From Enoplolaimus lenunculus (taxonomy: Eukaryota; Nematoda; Enoplea; Enoplida; Thoracostomopsidae), in assembly GCA_030248215.1 (NCBI GenBank), contig JASANG010001091.1, positions 289,497-353,496 on the forward strand: a DNA stretch of 64,000 bases, in the 5' to 3' direction. This document shows, in pieces, positions 9,979-20,500 of the stretch (its first letter is position 1; each line of letters begins with the position of its first letter). Below the pieces are notes generated by a model. It was not told the DNA's origin, ran no database searches, and was given only the letters and a program-made list of their open reading frames with translations. A program made the position numbers and the translations under genes.

Positions 9979-10756
9979 AAGAGCGTGTAACCTGCCAAAT
10001 GTTTGCGGTAAAAAGCTGTATCATCCGTGTCAGTTATGGAAATACCGGAAATTCGGTTATTTTTAACGGTCATCGTTAATTGACTATCACATAGGATTAT
10101 TTGGAGTTTCATTATAGATATCCTGTGCCTAGTCGCAGGAACACCGTATCTTTTAAGTTAAAATGGCCAATCCCGTTCTAAGCCAATTGGATAGCTTGTT
10201 CAGACCTTCAATTTTTATTGGCTCTTTTTTTGACTCTGTTTTGCTATTATTTTAGTTGCTCTACTGCCATTGGTTTAAATGAATTTTATTTTCACTGTTG
10301 TTCGTAAGCTATTGGTGTTTGCTGGAAAAGTTAGCCAATTGTCATAAGTCATGAACAGGTAGGTTTCAAACTCAGTAACTCGTGCAATTTCTAATTATAA
10401 AATTTGCACAAAAGTAGAATAGATCAAATCACAAAAAATGTGCTGAATTTCAAATCTCACCATTTTTACTGTTTCGAAATTTACACAACCTGTCATCAGC
10501 TGGTGAAATATCAAATGCTAAATGCATAACTGCAGACGGACCTGAACCAAGTTTCGTATTTGTGTATTGGTTTGAGTTTATTTGAAAACCCGTAGCCAGA
10601 TCAACGTATATATGAATTGGGGCCCAAAAAAAATACAGAGAACGTATATATATTTTAAATCTTAGTACCTTTTAAAAGTTAAACAACAATTCACAGTAGG
10701 ATCAAAAACTAGACAATATGTATTGTACTACAAGCTTATGCAACTACAAGCTTTTA

Positions 10757-10897
10757 TGCAACTTGCACAATATCATGCGTACACCAGGTAACTTTTGAGG
10801 CGAACTGTGATGAATGCTGACGCCAAAAACGCTTCAGTGTCCATCGACACACTACGCAAAGTTCACCTGGTGTACGCATGATATTGTGGAAGTTGCA
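10757..10897. mobile_element. 141-bp hairpin MITE, TGCAACTTGCACAATATCAT ends
   Basis: The left arm TGCAACTTGCACAATATCAT, continuing GCGTACACCAGGT, is matched by the right arm ACCTGGTGTACGCATGATAT, continuing TGTGGAAGTTGCA. The arms are about 33 bp with a few mismatches, around a ~75-bp centre. Only one copy was found here. Confidence 0.7.
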
Positions 10898-11277
10898 TTA
10901 AGCGTAAACATAATACTATATAGCCCGAACGCCTAACTCTAGGCTTGAATTTTGAGTTATGCCAAAATTTGAAAATTTTAAAATTTCAAAAACTAAGGCC
11001 GGGAAATGTATCTGAATACTGGTTTATACGGGACTGTCGCTACCGGTCCTTTATCCTTCCGGCTACGGGTGCGTTCTGTTTTTGATCAATTTCAATTATA
11101 CCCGGTTATTGTTTAGTATTAATTTGCTGTTTATGGTTGTATGTGGTATAAGCCCTGCGTTGTATAAATTTACAATTTTTTGCGTGCTGTCTATAACACA
11201 CAGGGCAGTTGTACACTTCCCACGTTTAAAAATACAGCTTAGGCTTAGGTGAACACGTAGACAAACGTTTGAGCGTC

Positions 11278-11720
11278 CTGTAGTGACCCGAATAATAGGG
11301 GGTAATGAGAGAGGGACGACATTTTGAGTCCAATCAGCAGGAGTCCGTATCCCTAATAACAGTTCGTAAGCGGATAGAGTACGTAAACCCTAATTAGAGT
11401 CCATAAATGTCAATTATCTCTAATTGTAGCGTATAAATGACTCCAGGACCAAATAATTGGAGTTTGAAACTTTAAACCGTACTTAAGTTTTGAACGTACA
11501 TTCGTAAGTAAAAGTATAACCTTGCATTATCGCTCAAGCTATTAACACAACACAAATAAACGTTTAATTTAACGTATAGTTGCAGTACCGTATTATATAT
11601 AAGTAACGAAGGGTGGCGAATCGTGGGTTAAAAATAACAGTCCGTAACCGAATATCCGGGGTGTACCCTCTAAAGAGGCGAAATAAATATCAGTCCCCCG
11701 ACTTATTCGGGTCACTACAG
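11278..11720. mobile_element. CTGTAGTGACCCG family MITE, copy 2 (opposite orientation to copy 1)
   Basis: CTGTAGTGACCCGAATAATA at the left and TTATTCGGGTCACTACAG followed by TA at the right. The left flank is TC instead of TA. Inner blocks are inverted relative to copy 1. Confidence 0.75.
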
Positions 11721-12134
11721 TAGGCTTAAGTTGAAGCGAGTCGTTTTTGAAATCTAAGCTTAACAAAAATCCTCAGCCCGAGAGTCAAACCTACTAAACC
11801 TGTGGGAAAATGTATAGAAGAGCCAAGTGTAGTTGCGCACGTATTTGTTTTGTCTTGTATGCATCATTGAGAGAATAATATGTGTTGTGGTTTTATACTA
11901 TGGGGGTTGTGGACGAAATAAAAATTCCATTTAAATATTGTTGTATTCAGTTTCGAAGCAGTTTCAGCCCCTCTGAAAAAATTTTTTAACCCCATCCGGA
12001 AAATTTTCAACCTTGCTTGTAAGTCAACGAAAACCCTTGTATGCTCCTCCTGAAATATTTTTAAGCCACCCCTACCATGGTGAGCTGGCTACGGGTCGGA
12101 AGCATCCTGAGCGTATGTCTGGTTTGAAAGTACG

Positions 12135-12310
12135 GCTCATGTAAAGATCAGGGGCGGAGTTGTTTTTTGCGGGGCTGCAATAAAGTAAGCTTAAGTTTTA
12201 GACTATTTTTCTGCTTAAGCTTAGGCTTAGGAGTAAGCGCATTCTTTACGCTTACGTTTAGGCTTAGGAATATACTTATACTACTGGCACGACCCTGTTC
12301 AATACATTTG
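12135..12310. mobile_element. hAT-like TTAGGC MITE
   Basis: Left end GGCTCATGTAAAGATCAGGG, core of CTTAGGCTTAGG-type repeats, right end close to CCCTGTTCAATACATTTGCC. Ends are diverged; non-coding. Confidence 0.6.
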
Positions 12311-12790
12311 CCGAAAGTACGATTACAGTCAAACTCAGTGTCAGGGGTGTGAAGGTCGGTTGTCGGGTATACCCACTGAAATTATATGGAGAAACGAGAA
12401 CTAGTCACTATTCAGGTTTTAGAATAACCAGCTGGTTAGACGCGGACCGTATTACTGCGGAACTGCAACACAATAAGCTTAAGCTTGAGACTGTAGTTTA
12501 GCTTAGGCTATTAGACTTAGGAATATACATGCTTTATATGCAACTGTTACGGCTACGACCCAAAATGTTTGTTCTTTAGGCTTAGGTTTAGGCTTTAGCT
12601 AAGCGTTTTCTAAAACCTAAACCTAAAACTGTTCGTGTAAAGTGTACAAAAGCTTAGCATTACAATTTTAACCCATGGTTTCATCGTTGTTGCAGGTCAG
12701 AAATGCGTCAAAAGTTGTTTATATTTTGAATTCGCATCAATCAGTGTGTGCTTCTTCATGACCATTTAGTATCAACAGCATACTTTCAAG

Positions 12791-12987
12791 GGCCCATGTT
12801 ACTTTAAGGGGCGTCCACGTTTCTGGTGGGTCTATAAAAGAGTAGGTTTAGATTCTAGATTACATTTTTTGCGTAGGCTTAGACTTAGGCTTCGGCTTAG
12901 GAATGTGCTCATTCTTACGCTCACGCTTATGTTTAGGCTTAGGAATATGCTTGATCTACTGTTACGCTCCTTAAAGTAACATTGGTC
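12791..12987. mobile_element. hAT-like TTAGGC MITE (TTACTTTT subfamily, complete)
   Basis: GGCCCATGTTACTTTAAGGG at the left and CTCCTTAAAGTAACATTGGTC at the right. Flanking octamers CTTTCAAG (12783-12790) and GTTTCAAG (12988-12995) match at seven of eight bases, again a hAT-type duplication. Confidence 0.8.
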
Positions 12988-13261
12988 GTTTCAAGTATCA
13001 AACCACACCAACAACCGAAGTTTGTGTACCCCCAGAACTCGATTTCAAGGCTACGATTAGTTTGCGCAAAATGTAATTTTGTCAATCTGAGAACGCTAAT
13101 ATCCATGAATATTTTCTTGCATAATTTTACAGGATCACAAACTTATTTTTGGTGCATTTCGCATTGTCTTACCAGTTTCTGCCGGCAATATTACACCAGT
13201 TGATGCCTCTTTTAAGCGTCTGGCAAATCTTTAGACACAATCTAACACCACGTCATGCAGG

Positions 13262-13455
13262 ACCATGTAAAGATCAAGGACGGAACGTGTTTCTGTGAGC
13301 CTGGAATAGAATCCCCTTAAGCTTCAGAGAATTTTTTTGCGTATGCTTAGGCTTAGGTTTAGGCATGAGCTTATTCTTTGGCTTGAGCTAATTGTTACGC
13401 TTTGGCTTAGAAATATGCTTATACTACTGTTCCGCCTCTGTTATATATACATTGG
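13262..13455. mobile_element. hAT-like TTAGGC MITE
   Basis: Left end GGACCATGTAAAGATCAAGG, right end GTTCCGCCTCTGTTATATATACATTGGAC. The core includes TTAGGCTTAGGTTTAGG. Lies just downstream of the K2P stop codon. Confidence 0.6.
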
Positions 13456-13835
13456 ACTCAGGTATGATAATTTTGGCTAAATATTGTCAATCTGAACACA
13501 GTCATATCCACATAAACTTTATCAGCATGCGAGTATCACCGGGTAATTTTTTTGAAGTACGTTCGACAAATTGGTATGTTTTTCAATCGGTTATAAAAGT
13601 TCCTGTTCCTCGTCCTAAATTTTCAGCATAGCTAAGCGAGCTGAGTACGTTTTTTGACAGATCATAACAAGATGCGTCAGGCTGTGTACACTTCCTCCAC
13701 ATGACAGGCAAAAGCTTAGATTTTAGGCATAAACCAACGTTTTCCAAACGCAAGCCTAAACCCGAGACTAAGCTTAATCCTAAATGTAGACTAGCATCGT
13801 ACACCAGCCGACGAGTCGTCGAAACTTTCTCCGCT

Positions 13836-14542
13836 TCAACAGTCTGATTCTTTGAGTATAAACGGCGCCAGTATAATCGGTAACGGCGTTGGTGGCCTCG
13901 GGGTTGAACTCAACGCTTCGTTTGGGGGCCAGCTTAGTCTCCGTCCGCTACGGTGCGCTTCGCTCACATGATCGATGGTGTTGTAGCGTTTATGGATCGC
14001 TGTTCCAATCCGATCACCTCCAACCGCGGCGAATTTGTCGCCGCCTTTTCGACGTTTTTGAAACGTTGTTCGTCCGAACATTTTATTCTCTAAAATCCAC
14101 GCATCTTCGTCGTCAATTTCGTCCGGTGTTAAATTAATACCCGGTTTGACGTATTTCAGTACACGCGGCGACACCGGTTCGTATAGAATATTGTTTCGAA
14201 GCGCTCCGTAGTAGTTCATCGTTGACAGCAATGCGGCGTCTTCCGGCATCAACAGACCACCGATTCGACCGTCGCCCAGCTCACCGAATTCACCGGGTAA
14301 TAAACCTTTTTTGCGTAACATCGCAATGCCTTGGACTTGTTTCATAAAATCTTCACCGGCGTGTAGACCGGTTTCAAGCAAACCTTTCGCACCTTCGATC
14401 TTTTGACCAAAATAGTGAATTTTACGAATATACTCAGTGCCGGCGAGATCAATACACATAGTTGTTACAGCGAGACCGATAACAATGTAGATCATTGTGA
14501 AGAACATGTACATTTGTTTCGACGGCACTATATCGCCAAACC
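13836..14542 (-). CDS. K2P channel exon 5 (pore 2 end, segment 4, cytoplasmic tail, stop)
   Basis: Acceptor CACAGCGTTTCAG precedes 14542. The first two bases complete the glycine of GFGDIVP. Segment 4 is MYMFFTMIYIVIGLAVTTMC. The tail holds RKIHYFGQKIEG and a long charged region, and ends LKESDC with TGA at 13836-13838. Confidence 0.93.
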
Positions 14543-17500
14543 CTGAAACGCTGTGAGAGAGTACTGTAGTGACCCGAATTGGGGAGGACTGATATTTATT
14601 TGGCCTCTCCAGAGTGTGCGCCCCCTTGTTATTCGGATACGGACTGATATTTATTTTTAACCCACGCTCCGCCACCCTTCGTTAATGATACATATCCGTT
14701 ACTGAAACTCTGCGTTGAATTAAACGTTTATTTGTCTTGGGTCAATAGCTTGAGAGCTTGAGCGATAATGCAAGGTTATACTTCGGAATGTAATTTCAAA
14801 ATTTAAGTACGCTTTAAAGTTTCGAAATCAAGTTATTTGGTCCTGGAGTCATTTATGCGCTACAATTAGGGTTATTTGATATTTATGGATTCTAATTAGG
14901 GTTTAGGGACTTTATCCGCTTACGGACTCTTATTAAACGGATACGGACTCATATATAAATATATATATATATATGTATATATATCTATATATCTATATAT
15001 AATATATCTGTCCCAATTGTCCCATCTGTCCCGTTTGTCCCAACTATCCCAAGTGTCCCATCTATCCCAACTGTCCCAACTGTATCATCTGCCCCGCTGT
15101 CCCATCTGTCCAACTGTCCCATCTGTACCAACTGTCCCAATTGTCCCATTTGTCCAACTATCTCATCTGTTCCAACTATCTCAATTGTCCCACCTGTCCC
15201 TGTAGGTGGCTGTGCCACACTTAAATATATTTCAACCTAAAAACTAAAACAAAACTAAATCCAAATCCTAAACCACACCTTAAGGGAGTCCCCGGCTCCG
15301 CCTAGTCTCTCTTAGAACATAAGTTAGGCTTAGGCGTTGCTAAACGGCGTAAAATTGTTATTCTAAGCATGGCGGCTGCGTCCGCAAGGTATCAATACTC
15401 AGGGGCCCTGCGTGGCCATTAATTAAATATTGTTGCAGGCTTAATGTGCTGAAAGCACTTAGCTAGGGGGTTTGGGGGTATATTGTTGTTGTTGTTGTTG
15501 TATGTGTTGTTCTAATGGCAAAAATGTGTGTCCCTAAGGTGCCCGAGACACCCGGGACACACAAATATATGTAAATCAACTCAACAGGAATTCAACTGGA
15601 ATTGAGTCACGGTAGCTCGAATGTGAGCCTACGGTGAAACCGGCTTAGGGAATCATCAAGGAAAGCGCATAACGCGGAGCCTACGGGCGGTACCAAAGGA
15701 GAACCGGGGATCTTGGGATATGTATTAGGGGATTTTCTGGGGAATATTTGGAGTTTGTTCTGGGGTTGTCGATTCTAGCGGGGCTAGTCTCGACGGTTTA
15801 GTTGGGGATTCTTGGGGTTTTGTACGATGAACTGGGGTTTTACGGAGTATTCGGGGTTTGTCACGTTACGTTTGCATTTGTTTGTACGGTGTGAGCTTGT
15901 GACTTAGTGGAATAATAGTGTTAACCCTCAACGGCCCGGCAAAATTTTCACCTCATTTCCCTGACTTTACCTCACCATACAAAACCGTGTGTAAGAACAA
16001 AACGTTCCAATTCTTGTCAAAACTCAAACTATGATCAAATCAACATCTGTCTACATATGTAGACGGTCGGGTTATATAGGTATATGACTCACTGTACAGC
16101 AAACTTTTGTTCCCACAATGCTATAAGTTTTTTATACTACTATAACAGAATAATTATCGATGGAAATTAAACAATAGATTCTTAACTATAGCACCTGCCG
16201 AACAATCAATTGCCGAACTGGTTATGTCTACATATGTAGACTGTCGGGCCATTGAGGGTTAAGGCATCGTAGTAGACGTGCGGAAAGCACCTAAAACAAA
16301 AGAACTTTCGGCACTTTCGGAGAATATAAGGTCGGCAACATGAGCATATTACTCGTTTACTTGTGTACTCGGTATTTGTGCTTTACTGAATATAGCTTTA
16401 ATACGGTGTTGGGGGGAATAAAAGGGAAAACGACTGCAGTTATTGAACAAGAGCGTATAAGCGTCATTGGAATACGGACCCGAAACGCGGAGTTGGTGGT
16501 TTCAACCCATAGCCGAAATCACGAACTATTCACAGTCCCAACTGTCCCATCTTTCCCATTTGTCCCAACTGTCCCATCTGTCCCATCTGTCCCAAGTGGC
16601 CCATCTGTCCCATCTGTTCCAGCTGTCCCAACTGTCCCATCTGTCCCACTGTCTCATCTGTCCCAACTGTGCCGCTGTCCCAATTATATTTTTTGAATGT
16701 ACTCCTGGTACATTGCTGTCCCGGGAAAATGGGACGGGTACTCCTGGTACATTACTGTCCCGGGAAAATGGGACGGCCTTTACATTGGCCGGCTTCGGCT
16801 TAATAGGCTTGGCTTAGGAATAAACTCATTATTACTTTTACGCTTAGGCTTAGGAATATGCTTATAATACTATTCCGCCCCAGTTCATTACATTGGCCGT
16901 ATACACCAAGCATGTAAGGAAAGTGTTAAAAAACAAACTTTTGGAAACAAAATTATAGGTTATTGGTCAAATTATAGCAAATTGTACACTGTTTCACCTA
17001 TCAACAAAAACAGCCTTGGAAAATTCTCTTAAAATCTACTTTAGTGTTTGAAACTTGAAAAGGGTTTAGAACGTCGCAATGGGAAATCTCTATTTTGGCA
17101 CTACGCGAGCGCCTATTCTGGCGTTATGTCTAACCATAACCGGTATGTAAACGATGACGAATAAATAATTTTAAACCTCGTCACAACCTCTACGGCCCAT
17201 GTTACTTTTAGGGGTGTCCAGGTTTTTGGTGGGTCTGTAAAAGAGTAGGTTTAGATTCTACATTACATTTTTTTGCTTCAGACTTATACTTAAAGTTAGG
17301 CTTAGGATTACATTTTTGCAACGCTTAGGCTTAGGATACGCTTAATCTACTGCTACGCCTCTAAAACTCTATTAAGCAGGTAATATTTATAGTCGATGCA
17401 TTTAGATTTTTGCCTGCTTTAAGCACAAAACTTAACAGTTCTTCAATTTGAAAATTTATTTTTCTAAAGTTGTAAGCTTAAATCGTCACGTTTTACCTAT

Positions 17501-20500
17501 TGTCGCCATGGTGATAAAGCAAAAATAAAACGCTTCAAAATAGTCCCATCCTTCGAGGAATTGAAACAACAGCCCACCAAGCGCTGTGTACGACGCTAAA
17601 AACAGCAACGTCATCCAAACCGGAATTCGAATTTCGTCTTCTTCTGCAGTCGAAGAAGACAAAATCGTTCCGTTTGACGGCCGTCGTGAGCGTCCACGGC
17701 GACCGCCTCCCAGAAACGATAGCTTCCGTGTATTTCGACGTATCTAAGTGTACCAAAAACTACAGTAGTATATGTATAACAGCGAAACTATTTTCAGCAA
17801 AAATAACAGAAACAAAATCGGGCCCATATGAAGATCAGGAGCGGAACGTTTTTCTGTGGGACTAAACTAGAATAAGCTTACAGAAACAAAATCGGGCCCA
17901 TATGAAGATCAGGAGCGGAACGTTTTTCTGTGGGACTAAACTAGAATAAGCTTACAGAAACAAAATCGGGCCCGTATGAAGATCAGGAGCGGAACGTTTT
18001 TCTGTGGGACTAAACTAGAATAAGCTTACAGAAACAAAATCGGGCCCATATGAAGATCAGGAGCGGAACGTTTTTCTGTGGGACTAAACTAGAATAAGCT
18101 TACAGAAACAAAATCGGGCCCATATGAAGATCAGGAGCGGAACGTTTTTCTGTGGGACTAAACTAGAATAAGCTTACAGAAACAAAATCGGGCCCATATG
18201 AAGATCAGGAGCGGAACGTTTTTCTGTGGGACTAAACTAGAATAAGCTTACAGAAACAAAATCGGGCCCATATGAAGATCAGGAGCGGAACGTTTTTCTG
18301 TGGGACTAAACTAGAATAAGCTTACAGAAACAAAATCGGGCCCATATGAAGATCAGGAGCGGAACGTTTTTCTGTGGGACTAAACTAGAATAAGCTTACA
18401 GAAACAAAATTGGGCCCATATGAAGATCAGGAGCGGAACGTTTTTCTGTGGGACTAAACTAGAATAAGCTTACAGAAACAAAATCGGGCCCATATGAAGA
18501 TCAGGAGCGGAACGTTTTTCTGTGGGACTAAACTAGAATAAGCTTAAGCTTTAGCCTAATTGTTTTACTTCGTTTAGGATTAGGCTTAGGTTTAGGAATA
18601 ATCTCATTCTTACGCTTTAGGCTTAGGATTAGGAATAAGCTTACAATACTGTTCCGCTCCTGTTCGTTATACGTTGGACCTAAAACGAACGACGGATGTT
18701 GAACTATAAACGTTTCGATACTTACACTTAGGTTTAGACTTTAGGTTTATGCTTAGAAATAAGCTTATAATACTGTTCCGCTCCTGTTGTTTACATTGGA
18801 CCAAAAACGAAAACCGAATATTGAACTATAAACGTTTCAAAAATGGTTAATTTTAAGGACAATACAATTTTTCTAAATATCTCGTCATATATAAATAGGA
18901 CAGTATATCATCCTATACAGCTTTTTAATGCTAACCTGAGTACGAAGACGACGATATGATTTGTAGAAAAAAGTAATTAAATCTGACAAAAATTTGCCAA
19001 TATCAGCAATTGTAATCAGTAAAAGTGGAATTCCAAATAATCCAAAACATATACAAAATATTCGACCAGTTAATGTCATTGGTGCGATATGACCATAACC
19101 TGAAACTGATTGGTTCGATTTTAACTAAAGCGAGATTAAAATATGAACCAAAGTTTGAAAAATGGTCAGTAGTGGGTGATGGAGGTGAAAAATTTTGCGA
19201 ATTTCGCTGGATCCAAATAGGTCAAGGGTTTAACGTTTGACCCATGCGACTCATTCACTTGAAGAGATTACGTCGTTGAAATGGAGCGAAGTGAAATTAT
19301 CCAAATTAAAAATTCACACTTTGAGTGTTTGTTTCAAGCAAGAACTTGTCAAATTGGCCCATGTAAAGATCGGGGGCGGAACGTTTTTCTGTGGGACTAA
19401 AAAAGAGTAAGCATAAGTAAAGCGTTAGACTAAATTTTTTGCTTGTCTTAGGCTTAGGCTACGTTTAGGAATATGTTCATTCTTACGCTTAGATTTAGGC
19501 TTAGACTAAGGCTTAGGCTTAGGAATATACTTATAGTACTGTTCCGTCCCTGTTCTTTACATTGTCCGTCAAATTGAGGAGGTACGATATATTAACTTGG
19601 AAAAAGCTCGCAAGTGTGCAGCCAAACCCCATTTAAAGTGCTAGACCTTAATACAAAATCTTTGTACTGATTCTGGCTGGGGGTGCTGCTACGCTGGCGG
19701 GCCTGTAGACAGAAGAATGTCGAGAAGTTCCGGAACACCCCCCAAGGGCCAAATTTGGACCTCTTAGAAAGTTTTCAACCTTGCTTGTAAGTTTTCAAAT
19801 ACCCTTGTATATATACCCCACCTGAAAAATGTTTACTTAGCAGTTTCAGGGTGCAATCGGAATTCTGGTTCCGGTAGAGAAATCCGGTATTTGTCGCTAT
19901 CCGTTTCGGGTAAAAAAATCCAATATTTTTTCACCGGAATTTTCCGGCATTTTCGGTATTGAAAATTTTCTCATTCGGAATTTAAGAAAAATTGACATTC
20001 TAACTTATTTTTCTAAAATTATCTAAGCGTGTATTGCCAAAAGTTTAACCCTTTCTCACATGAATATTTTCTATTTTCACTGAGACCTACTTTTATGCTA
20101 GGATTGGAACTCCGGTGACTGGAATGGGAGGCGTATACCATCACCAGTCAGCTATAGGAGCTTGACGCTCGAGCCCGAGAGGGCTCTCACGTCTTGTGGT
20201 GATTTAGTACTATGTATACGTGTTGCAATTGTTTAACACGGTGCGATATACATTATTTAACGTATATATACTGCGATTAGTTGCCTATAGGCAACTCAAT
20301 GTGAGAAGGGGTTAAATTTCTGTCATAATTGATCATACGTTTCTAGCTACTGCATTTGTTTCAGGTTTTTAGCATCGTAGTGTGTTTGCATCGTTGAAAG
20401 CGATAAAATAGCGTTAAAATGAACTTTTCGGTAACAAGAATTTTTTGTTTTCCAGTTCCGGTATTATTGTAACTTTCTGGTTCTGCTTCCGTTTCCAGCT

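Noticed and set aside
16340-16817. Two overlapping frames of Pro/Val/Ser repeats
   Set aside because: They run through the TGTCCC minisatellite and have no independent support.
17807-18546. CRISPR-like repeat array
   Set aside because: The 74-bp units are head to tail with no unique spacers, and the window is eukaryotic; it is a tandem expansion.
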